A stretch of 40,697 nt of DNA, taken from the NCBI RefSeq assembly GCF_017813245.1, contig NZ_JAGIQL010000050.1, forward strand, positions 1 through 40,697. Reading direction: 5' to 3'. This DNA comes from Streptomyces montanisoli (GTDB lineage: Bacteria; Actinomycetota; Actinomycetes; Streptomycetales; Streptomycetaceae). Position 1 is the stretch's first letter, and the number at the start of each line of letters is the position of its first letter. Positions 16,357 through 23,667 of this stretch are shown here, piece after piece. Under the pieces are notes generated by a model that was not told the origin of the DNA, did no database searches, and saw nothing but the letters and a program-made list of their open reading frames with translations. The translations under genes and the position numbers were made by a program.

Positions 16357-17252
16357 GCTGCACCTCTGGAATCGACTCGAACGTTGGCTGCGGTGAGATA
16401 GAGGACGCTCTTGAGCTGGAACAGCGTCAGGTCCGGGTGCTTGGCGCGCACGCGCGTGCAGAGGCCGGCGATGTAGGGGGTGGCGAAGCTGTTGCCCGTG
16501 GTGCGTATCGTCCCGCCGTCCAGCCATGCGACCGGAATGTTCTGGCCCGGGGCGAAGAACTCCACGGGCGGCTCGGGGTTGTAGAGGTGCAAGCCGGGGC
16601 CGCTCTCCTGGTGGCTGCCCACCGAGAACACCGACGAGAACCGCCAGGGGAAGCTCTCCACGGGTGTGTTGTGCGCGGACGCGACGAGCGCGGTGCCGCC
16701 GAAGTACGCCTCGTCGGCCAGCTCGCGCAGTTCCCGCGCGAACCGCGCGCGGGTGGTCGACAGGCTCAGGTTGACCACGTCGAACCCCTCGCGCACGGCC
16801 CAGCGCAACCCGGCGAGCAGCACGTCGCCCGTGCCGGAGAAGCGCTCACCCAGCACGCGGACGCTGTGCAGCTCGCAGTCGGGCGCGAGCCGCCGGATGA
16901 TCCCGGCGCAGGCGGTGCCGTGCCCGCAGGTGTCGCCGGTGTCGGTGGTAACGACACGTGGTCCGTCGTCGTCGCTGGTGACCACCCAGGAACCGTCGAG
17001 CGGCCCCACGTCGGGATGGTCGCGTTCGACGCCGCTGTCCACGACACACACCCGCACACCGCTGCCGCGGGAACCGCCCCACGCCCAGTCGGGGGTGACG
17101 GGCGGGCCTTCGGCGGCGAGCGCGATGTCCGCGGGGGTGCGCCCGCGCAGACTCCAGGTGAGCCCGGACGGCTCCGGCCGGTTTCCGGCCGCGGAGGGAG
17201 GCGGGGCCTGGCCGCCCGGCGGGGCGGTCGGATCGGCGGTTGGCGGGGTCAT
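16353..17252 (-). CDS. subtilisin-family (S8) serine protease, apparently cytoplasmic
   Basis: A 299-residue S8 protease with the full triad: Asp72 in VCVVDSGVERDHPDV, His111 in CGHGTACAGII and Ser255 in TGNSFATPYIAGL; Asn195 in SAHNTP is the oxyanion residue. It has no signal peptide: the first 30 residues are Pro/Ala/Thr-rich. Residues 30-65 may be a short linker. ATG 17252 has an excellent AGGAGG site and lies 4 bases after the cyclase-ATPase stop. Standalone cytoplasmic subtilisins in RiPP loci often remove leader peptides, so this is a good leader-peptidase candidate for the precursor-like peptide at 20743-20946. Processing of a regulator is an alternative. Confidence 0.9.
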   Translation of the reverse strand: MTPPTADPTAPPGGQAPPPSAAGNRPEPSGLTWSLRGRTPADIALAAEGPPVTPDWAWGGSRGSGVRVCVVDSGVERDHPDVGPLDGSWVVTSDDDGPRVVTTDTGDTCGHGTACAGIIRRLAPDCELHSVRVLGERFSGTGDVLLAGLRWAVREGFDVVNLSLSTTRARFARELRELADEAYFGGTALVASAHNTPVESFPWRFSSVFSVGSHQESGPGLHLYNPEPPVEFFAPGQNIPVAWLDGGTIRTTGNSFATPYIAGLCTRVRAKHPDLTLFQLKSVLYLTAANVRVDSRGAA

Positions 17253-17256
17253 GCGG

Positions 17257-20200
17257 TCAGCCCTCCTGCGGGACGGGGACGTCGTGCCGGCGAACGGACG
17301 GGCCGGACGGGCCGGATGCGCCGGACGGGCCTGTCGGGTCGGGTGGGACTGCCGGGTCGGATGGGTACGTCGCGCCCAGGAGCTCCTCGGCGCGGCGGAC
17401 GCCCGGCCGGTGGCCCTTGGCGGTGAACAGGGCGTGCGCCGCACCGGCGGCCCCCAGCGCCTCCGCACGCAGCCCCGCCTGCGCGGCGCAGCAGGCCAGG
17501 TCGAGGGCCGCGGTGGCCCGGAGCACCGGGGAGTCGGCGGCCTCGGCCTCGGCCACGGCCTGATGGGCCAGCGTCAGGGCGCGGGTGGGATCGGTGCCCA
17601 CGAGTGCGCGGGCGAGCAGCCCGTGCAGGTCGACGGCGTCCTCGAGCGGCAAAGGCCCCGGCCGGTCCTGCGGCAGCAGTTCCCGCGCTGCGGCGGTGCG
17701 CCCGGCATCGAGCAGCGCCCTGGCCTCGGCGCGCGCGAACTGGTCCGTCGTCCCCGCCGCTCCCAGGCGCGACGCGGCACGGCCCGCCTGCCGCAGCAGC
17801 TCGTACGCCGTCCGCGGGCGGCCGGTGAGCGATGCCACGGTGGCGCGGAAGAACGGCAGGAAGACGGCCGTCTCTGCGTAACCGCAGTCGCGTGCGCACT
17901 CCTCGGCCGCGTCCAGGCACGCGGTGGCCTGCTCGGGCCGGTCGTCGAGGGCGAGCAGCACGGCGAGCGGGCCGTTGAGCGTGACGCGTACGATGCGCCG
18001 GACGCCGTGGCGGGCGAGCAGCGCACGGCAGCGTTCCACGGCCTCCGGCACCGGGGTGGGCCCGCCCCACAGGGAGATCCCGAGCGCGCCGAGCACGGCC
18101 GCGCGCTCCGGTTCGGCGCCGGCGCGCAGGGCATGGTCGGCGGCGCGCAGCAGCAGCCGCTCGGCCTCGCCGTGGCGGCCGAGGATCTGCCGTGCCTGCG
18201 CCATGCGCAGGCAGGCACGGGCCTGGCCGAGTTCGTCCCCCGCTGCGACGAAGCCGCCCATCAGCTCGTCGGCGACGCGCGCCGCGTGGAAGGGGTCCGC
18301 GTCCGTGCCGGCGTACACAGCGCTTGCGAGCCGGGCGTGCGCGCGGATGAGGGCGGGCGACGCGCGGCCGGGGTCGGGGCCGGTGCGCGAGGGTGTCTCC
18401 GGGGCCGAGGCCGCTTCCGGGGTCGCGTCCGCTGCCGGGCTCGGGGTCGTTTCGGAGTTCGGGGCCGTGAGGATCTCCCCGAGCAGCGCGCGCCCCTCCT
18501 CCAGCTCGCCCGCCGCCACCAGCACCTCGGCCAACTGCCAGAGAACATAGAGGCGTTGTGTGTCGTGCGCGCGGGTCAGCGCTGCCGCGCGACGCAGGAG
18601 CGGTTCCGCCCAGCCGAGGTCGGCGCGGGCCAGTGCGAGCGCACCCGCGGCGGCCGTGTACGTGGCCGCGTGGACCCGCAGGCGCTCGGTGTGGTCGTCG
18701 GCCATGCCCAGCTCGGTGCGGTACTGGTGGGCGTGTTCCAGATGGGCGCCGACCTCGTGGTCAGGGGCGGCGGACGCCGCGAGCAGGTCGGCGGTGCGTT
18801 CGTGGCGGTCAGCCCTGGTCCGCTTGGCGGTGCGCTGGTACGAGACCTCCTGGACCAGGCCGCTCGCGAAGCGGTAACGGCTCGGGGAACGATCCCGCCG
18901 CCGCACCTCCTCGACCATGCTGAGGCGGGTCAGGTCGCGCAGCGCGGCCGCGGTCGCGTTCCACAGCTCGCCGCCCGGCGCGCCCTCGGGCCCGGAGTGA
19001 GCAAGGCCCGCGACCTGATCGGCCTCGAACTCGCGGCCCAGGACCGCCGCGAGGGACAGTGCGGCGCGTTCGGCCGCCCCCAGCGCGTCGATGCGCACGC
19101 CCAGAAGAGCCTGGACCGTGGGCGGCAGATCCTCGGCACCGGCGCCGCCCGCGACCACCAGGAGCTGTTCCAGCAGCAGCGGGTTGCCCTCGGCGCGTTC
19201 GAGGACGCGGGCGGGAACGGCGGGACCTCCGGCGCCTGGCACGCCACCCGCTGGGGTCCGTTCCGCGTGCGCCGCGGCGAGGCGGGCGCATTCGGCCTCG
19301 GACAGCGGCGGGAGCGCCAGCCGGGACCCTGCCGAGTCGGCCCGGGCACCGGCCGGGTCCTCCAGCGGTTCCGGGCGTCCGGCGCAGATCAGCAGCAGCG
19401 GTACGCCGGCGGTGATCGCCGACAGCCGTTCCACGCAGGTGCGCAGGGCCGGCCGCGACCAGTGGAAGTCGTCGAGCACCAGAACCAGGGGCTGTTCGGC
19501 CGCCAGCCCCCGCAGGACGACGGCGAGCGCGGCGCAGGTGTCCTCGACGGACGGGTCGGGGGTGCCGTCGTGCAGCATCCCGGCGCGCAGCAGGGCCAGC
19601 GCGTCCACCAGGTCCGGCGAGGTGGCCACGGCATCCGGCCCGGTGACGGTGGCGGGGGCGCCGGTGGCGGGGGCGAGGGCGCCAGGGACGTCGTCGTCCG
19701 CGTCGAGGAGCGCCGACACGGCCTCGGCCAGCGCGGTGAGGCTCCCGCTCTCGCCGTACGGGCGGCAACGCCCGGTCCCTGTGCGCGCTCGCCCGGCCGG
19801 GGTCCGCTCCAGCCACTCCCTCAGCAGCCGGGTCTTGCCCAGGCCCGCTTCCGCTCTCAGCGTCAGCAGCCGCACCGTACGCTTTCTCGCCACGTCCGCC
19901 AACGCACCGTCGAGTGCGTCGAGTTCAGCCGTGCGTCCCACGAAGGGCAGGTCGAATCTGCGCAGCAGGTCCGGATCGTCGCCCTTCAGGGCGCGCAGCC
20001 GGAAGGCGTGTACCGCATCGGTCTTGCCGCGCAGTTCCAGCGGGCCCGCGTCGTCCACGACGGCCGCCGACGCGACCGCGAGCCGGGTGTCAGGGCAGAT
20101 GAGGATCTCGCCCGGTGCCGCGTTCTGCTCAAGCCGGGCCGCCACGTTGGGGACTTCGCCCGACACGAGTACCTGCCGCGCGTCGGCGTCGGTGCCGACC

Positions 20201-20643
20201 ACGGCCTCTCCACTGCTCACGCCGATCCGCACGGCCAGGCGCACACCGAGCGAGGCGTCGAGTTCCCGGTTGAGGCGCTCGACGGCGCCCAGCACCCCGA
20301 GCGCCGCGGCGGCCGCGCGCAGCGCGTCGTCCTCGTGCAGCCGCGGAATGCCGAAGACGGCCATCACGGCGTCCCCGATGAACTTCTCGACGGTCCCGCC
20401 GTGTGCCTCGATGGGAGTTCGCGCGGCCTCGAAGTACCGCAGCACGACCGACCGCAGCGTCTCCGGGTCGAGGCGGCCGGAGAGGGCGGTGGAGCCGACC
20501 AGGTCGCAGAAGAGCACGGTGACCGGCCGCCGCTCCTCCCCGGCCCTGGCGGGCGCGGCGGGTGCGGCGGCCACGGGCTCGCCGCAGTGGGGGCAGAAGC
20601 GGGCGTTGCCCGGGAGCGTCTCGGAACACGAACGGCAGTTCAC
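17257..20643 (-). CDS. zinc-ribbon / class III nucleotide cyclase / AAA-like ATPase / TPR regulator
   Basis: A 1128-residue multidomain protein. It begins with a zinc ribbon (Cys3, Cys6, Cys17, Cys20). A class III adenylate/guanylate cyclase domain spans about residues 38-210, with VTVLFCDLVGSTALSG and EKFIGDAVMAVFG carrying the metal-binding aspartates and PNVAARLE carrying the expected transition-state Asn and Arg, so it looks catalytic. A MalT/AfsR-like ATPase follows, with P-loop AEAGLGKTRLLREW and LVLVLDDFHWSRP. The C-terminal half is TPR-like helical repeats. Such proteins are common large regulators in actinomycetes. It lies 99 bases after the short precursor-like gene and 4 bases before the protease, within the biosynthetic operon. 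It may couple cyclic nucleotide or ATP status to the pathway. Confidence 0.92.
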   Translation of the reverse strand: MNCRSCSETLPGNARFCPHCGEPVAAAPAAPARAGEERRPVTVLFCDLVGSTALSGRLDPETLRSVVLRYFEAARTPIEAHGGTVEKFIGDAVMAVFGIPRLHEDDALRAAAAALGVLGAVERLNRELDASLGVRLAVRIGVSSGEAVVGTDADARQVLVSGEVPNVAARLEQNAAPGEILICPDTRLAVASAAVVDDAGPLELRGKTDAVHAFRLRALKGDDPDLLRRFDLPFVGRTAELDALDGALADVARKRTVRLLTLRAEAGLGKTRLLREWLERTPAGRARTGTGRCRPYGESGSLTALAEAVSALLDADDDVPGALAPATGAPATVTGPDAVATSPDLVDALALLRAGMLHDGTPDPSVEDTCAALAVVLRGLAAEQPLVLVLDDFHWSRPALRTCVERLSAITAGVPLLLICAGRPEPLEDPAGARADSAGSRLALPPLSEAECARLAAAHAERTPAGGVPGAGGPAVPARVLERAEGNPLLLEQLLVVAGGAGAEDLPPTVQALLGVRIDALGAAERAALSLAAVLGREFEADQVAGLAHSGPEGAPGGELWNATAAALRDLTRLSMVEEVRRRDRSPSRYRFASGLVQEVSYQRTAKRTRADRHERTADLLAASAAPDHEVGAHLEHAHQYRTELGMADDHTERLRVHAATYTAAAGALALARADLGWAEPLLRRAAALTRAHDTQRLYVLWQLAEVLVAAGELEEGRALLGEILTAPNSETTPSPAADATPEAASAPETPSRTGPDPGRASPALIRAHARLASAVYAGTDADPFHAARVADELMGGFVAAGDELGQARACLRMAQARQILGRHGEAERLLLRAADHALRAGAEPERAAVLGALGISLWGGPTPVPEAVERCRALLARHGVRRIVRVTLNGPLAVLLALDDRPEQATACLDAAEECARDCGYAETAVFLPFFRATVASLTGRPRTAYELLRQAGRAASRLGAAGTTDQFARAEARALLDAGRTAAARELLPQDRPGPLPLEDAVDLHGLLARALVGTDPTRALTLAHQAVAEAEAADSPVLRATAALDLACCAAQAGLRAEALGAAGAAHALFTAKGHRPGVRRAEELLGATYPSDPAVPPDPTGPSGASGPSGPSVRRHDVPVPQEG

Positions 20644-20676
20644 GCGGCCTCCTTTCGAGACGTGACGGGTACGGTC

Positions 20677-20714
20677 GGGGCGTGCGTCGGGGCGGGGCGC
20701 GGGCCGGGGCGGGG
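20677..20714 (+). other. G-rich tract with G-quadruplex potential
   Basis: Six runs of three or four G occur within 38 bases on the plus strand, between the short precursor-like gene and the cyclase-ATPase gene. The run spacing allows an intramolecular G-quadruplex on the template strand of the minus-strand operon. It could slow polymerase after the small gene. In DNA this GC-rich it may be chance. Confidence 0.35.
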
Positions 20715-20742
20715 CGGCCGCGGCGTGGCGCGGGGCGCCCGG

Positions 20743-20946
20743 TCAGAACAGGGCGCCGCCGGCCAGGCTGGTGTGTGCCTGGACCTCGGGCTCGACCTCG
20801 TCGAGCCGCGCCTTCAGGCCGAGCAGCAGCACGACCTCCTCCTCCGACATCGAGCCGAGTACGTCGCGCTGCTCCGCGCTCAGCGCGTCCAGCGGGAGGC
20901 CGGCCGCGGCGAGCCGGTCGAGGACGGGATTGCCGAAGTCATGCAC
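20743..20946 (-). CDS. short RiPP precursor-like peptide
   Basis: A 67-residue peptide, mostly an acidic helical leader-like segment (GLPLDALSAEQRDVLGSM, SEEEVVLLLGLKARLDEV) followed by a short different tail, EVQAHTSLAGGALF. The shape suits a RiPP leader plus core. From memory it resembles peptides called aroma-sacti cluster domain proteins in public annotation; this was not checked. GTG 20946 has GGAGG 5 bases upstream and overlaps the iron-oxidase stop by 8 bases, so it is translationally coupled to a modifying-enzyme gene. A radical SAM gene starts the operon and a subtilisin follows. The leader/core boundary is unknown. A short accessory protein is the main alternative. Confidence 0.7.
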   Translation of the reverse strand: MHDFGNPVLDRLAAAGLPLDALSAEQRDVLGSMSEEEVVLLLGLKARLDEVEPEVQAHTSLAGGALF

Positions 20947-21682
20947 GGTTGCCTCCGGGGCGCGGTACGGAAATCTCGGTGAGCAGGTCGGTCAGGGCGC
21001 CGACGGTGTGCAGCGCGCTCGCCCCGATGGCGGCGGTCTCCGCGCCGCTCAGCGGGAGGCTGTCGAGCAGGGCGTCGAGCTCACCCGCGTGGCCGGGGTC
21101 CAGGGCGGCGTGGGCGTGAACGGTGCGGAACGCGGTGGCGGGCAGCCCCGTCAGTGACGCGAGCCGGGCGGCCAGCCAGGCGGCCGGCGCGCGGCCCTCG
21201 AGTACGGCCATGTAGCCGAGCAGGGACACCGGATGGCAGTGCTCGATCCAGTAGTACTGCGCGCCGACCAGACGCGCGGCGGCCGCGCCCGCCCATGGCG
21301 CCGAAGCGGGGCCGCGGCTGCCGTGCAGCACGGCCATGTCCTCCAGCAGCCACTGGTCGTGGTCGCGTTCCTCCGTGATGTGCCGCGCGAGGTAGGCGGC
21401 GAGGGGCGCGGAGAGCGCGTCGGCGTCCCCGCGTTCCGCGCAGCGCGCGCCCGCCAGTTCCATCAGGGGGACCGAGGCGCGGATCACCTGGTGCATGGCC
21501 GCCAGGTAGCGGCCGTACCGCGGGAGCAGGTCGCCGTCGCCGCGCCACAGGCCGGCGAGCGCGGCGCTCAGCCCCTGGTCGGCCAGGCGGATCTTGAGGT
21601 TCAGCGCCTGGCTGTGAGGCAGCGCGTGAGGCAGCGGGGCCCGCGACAGCGGCGGCGCCGTCCCGTTCCGGCCGGCGGTCAT
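20939..21682 (-). CDS. iron-containing redox enzyme (haem-oxygenase-like diiron oxidase family)
   Basis: A 247-residue all-helical protein of the TenA/haem-oxygenase-like fold. Candidate metal ligands lie in the helical motifs MHQVIRA, ARHITEERDHDQWLLEDM, YYWIEHCHPVSLLGYM and FRTVHAHAALDPGHAGEL, the spaced Glu/His/Asp pattern of haem-oxygenase-like diiron oxidases (HDOs). HDOs cleave or desaturate amino-acid-derived substrates with O2. The gene overlaps the radical SAM gene by ATGA and the precursor-like gene by 8 bases, so it very probably acts on that peptide or a piece of it. The exact ligands need a structural model. A non-enzymatic TenA-like role is less likely. Confidence 0.75.
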   Translation of the reverse strand: MTAGRNGTAPPLSRAPLPHALPHSQALNLKIRLADQGLSAALAGLWRGDGDLLPRYGRYLAAMHQVIRASVPLMELAGARCAERGDADALSAPLAAYLARHITEERDHDQWLLEDMAVLHGSRGPASAPWAGAAAARLVGAQYYWIEHCHPVSLLGYMAVLEGRAPAAWLAARLASLTGLPATAFRTVHAHAALDPGHAGELDALLDSLPLSGAETAAIGASALHTVGALTDLLTEISVPRPGGNRA

Positions 21683-22806
21683 CGCGGGCCGCCCGGCGCG
21701 ACGAGGCCCGCGTAACGGGCGGAGCCGAAGCGCCGTACGAGCGCGACCGGGCCGGAACGCGCCTGCGCACGGGCCGCGTACGCGTCGAGCAGTTCCCCGG
21801 CGGGACCGGCACCGTAGCCGCGCACGGCCTCGCGCAGCTCGGGGTCACGGGGGAGCGCGACGCAGGACGCGCAGTATCCGTCCGCGCCGCACGGCCCGGG
21901 CCCGGACGCGCCGTCGCCCGATGCTTGGGCGCCTGACGTTCCGGCCCCGAAGCGGCTTCGCAGGTGCAGCGGTCCGAGCGAGCGGATCAGCCGCAACTCG
22001 GGGGATGCCAGGGCGCGCCCGCGCAGCGTCGGCCAGTCGTCCTGGGGAATGTGCCCGAGCAGGAGGTGCTCGGGCACGGGCCGCAGGTCCACGGCGTCCT
22101 GGTTCCCGCACGCGAGCACCGCGCCGTCGGGCGTGACGACCGGCCAGGCCGCCATCGCGCAGGGGAGGGGCCGCGCGGTGCCCGGCGCCGCCGCAGGGGG
22201 CACGGTGCGCGACCCGCCCCACGCCGCGGCACGGCCCACCGCGCGTACCTCGTTCACGAGCATCGGCACCCGGTCGCCGAAGGCCAGCCGGACCTCCCGG
22301 GTGACGTCGGCCAGGTACGGATCGTCATCGTCCGCACCCGTGATGTGCAGGCTCACGGCCGTGCCGTCCTCCAGGAGCGACCCGAGGACGCGCAGGACCT
22401 CGGTCCTCGGCACCTCGCGTTCGTGCTGGCGGTCGATGCTCGCGGAGAAGTGGTCGACGGCGCGGACCGCACGCCGGATCGAGGCCGGCAGGCGGCCGCC
22501 GCGCGCGAAGAACGCGCCGCTCAGCAGGGCCGTGCGTACGCCGCGCGCCCTGGCGGCCTCGGCCAGCTCCGTCACCAGGCGCGGGCGCAGCAGCGGCTCC
22601 CCGCCGGTGAGCATCAGCAGCTCCGGGCGGTCCGCCGGGCCGAACGACTCGACGAGCCGCAGCAGCGCCGAACCGTCCGCATGCGCGCCCGCCATGGTGG
22701 ACGAGGTCGAGCAGTGCGCGCAGTGCAGCGGGCAGCGCTGCGTGACCATCAGCAGTACACCGGCGCAGGGCACCGGCCGCAGTGCGACCAGTTCGGCGAG
22801 TTCCAC
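21679..22806 (-). CDS. radical SAM enzyme, RiPP-maturase-like
   Basis: A 375-residue radical SAM protein. The [4Fe-4S]/SAM motif CxxxCxxC is CPLHCAHC (Cys25, 29, 32), and LLMLTGGEPLLRP is the GGEP motif. Further C-terminal cysteines (LACGNQD, GPCGADGYCASC) suggest an auxiliary-cluster domain of SPASM or twitch type. GTG 22806 is preceded by AAGGAG; the open frame extends over 2 kb further upstream as a GC-rich antisense artefact. It is the first gene of the minus-strand operon and overlaps the iron oxidase. The likely substrate is the peptide encoded at 20743-20946, by thioether or C-C cross-link formation; the chemistry cannot be read from the sequence. Confidence 0.88.
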   Translation of the reverse strand: MELAELVALRPVPCAGVLLMVTQRCPLHCAHCSTSSTMAGAHADGSALLRLVESFGPADRPELLMLTGGEPLLRPRLVTELAEAARARGVRTALLSGAFFARGGRLPASIRRAVRAVDHFSASIDRQHEREVPRTEVLRVLGSLLEDGTAVSLHITGADDDDPYLADVTREVRLAFGDRVPMLVNEVRAVGRAAAWGGSRTVPPAAAPGTARPLPCAMAAWPVVTPDGAVLACGNQDAVDLRPVPEHLLLGHIPQDDWPTLRGRALASPELRLIRSLGPLHLRSRFGAGTSGAQASGDGASGPGPCGADGYCASCVALPRDPELREAVRGYGAGPAGELLDAYAARAQARSGPVALVRRFGSARYAGLVAPGGPR

Positions 22807-23158
22807 CGCGGGCTCCTTCCGGCTGCCGTGACGTGACGTGACGAGTCGGGACATCCGTTCGTGGGTGCCCGCACGGCACACCGTCCACGGGCCCGGTTCC
22901 GCAGCGGTTGGCGAACGCACTCGTACCGGTATATCCGCAGCTCGGAGCAGGCAACTGGCCTGCGCACCAGCCGCGTTCACGGCTCGTCGGCCCGCCCGGC
23001 GGTCCCCTGCCCCGCCGGCAGGGCCGCCCGCGGCGCCGTTGGGCTGCGGCGATACCGGGACCGAATCGGCGTGCAACCGCCGGCGAACCGGCGGCCGCCA
23101 ACGTTGTCGCCGTACCGCCCCGAGAGCCTCACTACTCCGCACAGATCTGGAGATCACG
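22807..23158. promoter_or_regulatory. divergent regulatory region between the two RiPP arms
   Basis: 352 bases without a convincing gene separate the two divergent operons. A local AT-rich spot at 22928-22934 gives TATACC on the minus strand, with TTGCCT 15 bases further upstream (22949-22954): a weak minus-strand promoter candidate about 120 bases before the radical SAM start. On the plus side, CCGCCGG-CGAA-CCGGCGG (23077-23094) is a perfect 7-bp hairpin or operator about 65 bases before the repeat-precursor start. The precursor ribosome binding site is CTGGAG (23146-23151). Binding of the SARP or LuxR protein here is a guess. Confidence 0.45.
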
Positions 23159-23518
23159 ATGGCCGAGAACAACAAGCCCGCCTCCGACGAGCAGCCCGAG
23201 CCCGAGTCCGAGGTCACCGCGCACTCCGCCGGCGAGGACACGCCCTGGTGCGGTGTGAACACCGGTACCGCCGTGGACGAGCCGGAGGTGAAGGCGCACT
23301 CAGCGGGCGAGGACACCCCGTGGTGCGGTGTCAACACCGGCACTGCCGTGGACGAGCCGGACGTCAGGGCGCACTCCGCGGGTGAGGACACGCCGTGGTG
23401 TGGTGTGAACACCGGTACCGCCGTGGACGAGCCGGAGGTGAAGGCGCACTCGGCGGGCGAGGACACCCCGTGGTGCGGCGTCAACACCGGCACCGCGGTC
23501 GACGAGCCCGAGGCCTGA
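23159..23518 (+). CDS. multi-core RiPP precursor with four 25-residue repeats
   Basis: A 119-residue peptide. Residues 1-20 are a short acidic leader-like segment (MAENNKPASDEQPEPESEVT). Four tandem units follow at 21-45, 46-70, 71-95 and 96-119, each carrying AHSAGEDTPWCGVNTG then TAVDEPEV. The only amino-acid changes are DVR for EVK in unit 2 and the trimmed end of unit 4. Each unit has one Trp and one Cys. A radical SAM/SPASM enzyme, an exporter and a prolyl-oligopeptidase-type peptidase follow. This is the organisation of a repeat-core RiPP in which each TPWCGVN would be modified separately. From memory it recalls actinobacterial multiple-cyclophane precursors (AmcA/AmcB type); that was not checked. 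ATG 23159 has CTGGAG 8 bases upstream. Confidence 0.88.
   Translation: MAENNKPASDEQPEPESEVTAHSAGEDTPWCGVNTGTAVDEPEVKAHSAGEDTPWCGVNTGTAVDEPDVRAHSAGEDTPWCGVNTGTAVDEPEVKAHSAGEDTPWCGVNTGTAVDEPEA
23219..23515 (+). repeat. 75-bp tandem repeat array inside the precursor
   Basis: Units lie at 23219-23293, 23294-23368, 23369-23443 and 23444-23515. Codon choice shows that units 1 and 3 match each other and units 2 and 4 match each other, for example GGTGTGAACACCGGTACCGC in 1 and 3 against GTCAACACCGGCAC in 2 and 4. This points to duplication of a two-unit block of 150 bp. Later differences within the core codons are silent, so the peptide appears to be under selection. Confidence 0.9.
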
Positions 23519-23553
23519 CCGGCCCCGGCACGACCCGCACGACCCGCACGACA

Positions 23554-23600
23554 CCACCGGCCCGGGGGCGGAGCTCCCCCTTCCGCCCCCGGGCCGGTGG
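23554..23600 (+). terminator. 19-bp perfect hairpin after the precursor gene
   Basis: CCACCGGCCCGGGGGCGGA (23554-23572) and its exact reverse complement (23582-23600) are separated by 9 bases. The hairpin starts 36 bases after the precursor stop and ends 67 bases before the maturase start. It lacks a T-tract. A partial terminator or RNA stabiliser here would let precursor mRNA exceed enzyme mRNA, as is common in RiPP operons. It could also act as a full terminator, with a second promoter beyond. Confidence 0.75.
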
Positions 23601-23611
23601 CCCAGGCCCGC

Positions 23612-23644
23612 CCCCGTCCAATCCCCGTCCAATCCCCGTCCATT
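23612..23644 (+). repeat. 11-bp tandem repeat x3 before the maturase gene
   Basis: CCCCGTCCAAT occurs twice and CCCCGTCCATT once, head to tail, between the hairpin and the ribosome binding site of the radical SAM gene. It could be a direct-repeat binding site (SARP regulators bind direct repeats of about 11 bp) or a simple slip-strand expansion. No promoter elements can be assigned with confidence. Confidence 0.5.
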
Positions 23645-23667
23645 CCGTTCGACCGACAGGAGGCACC

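Noticed and set aside
22838..23158. Extending the repeat precursor upstream of ATG 23159
   Set aside because: The frame stays open, but the sequence is Arg/Ala/Pro-rich without leader character, and CTGGAG lies at the proper distance from ATG 23159.
23219..23515. CRISPR-like array
   Set aside because: The 75-bp units are contiguous, in frame and protein-coding, without spacers, and no cas genes are present.
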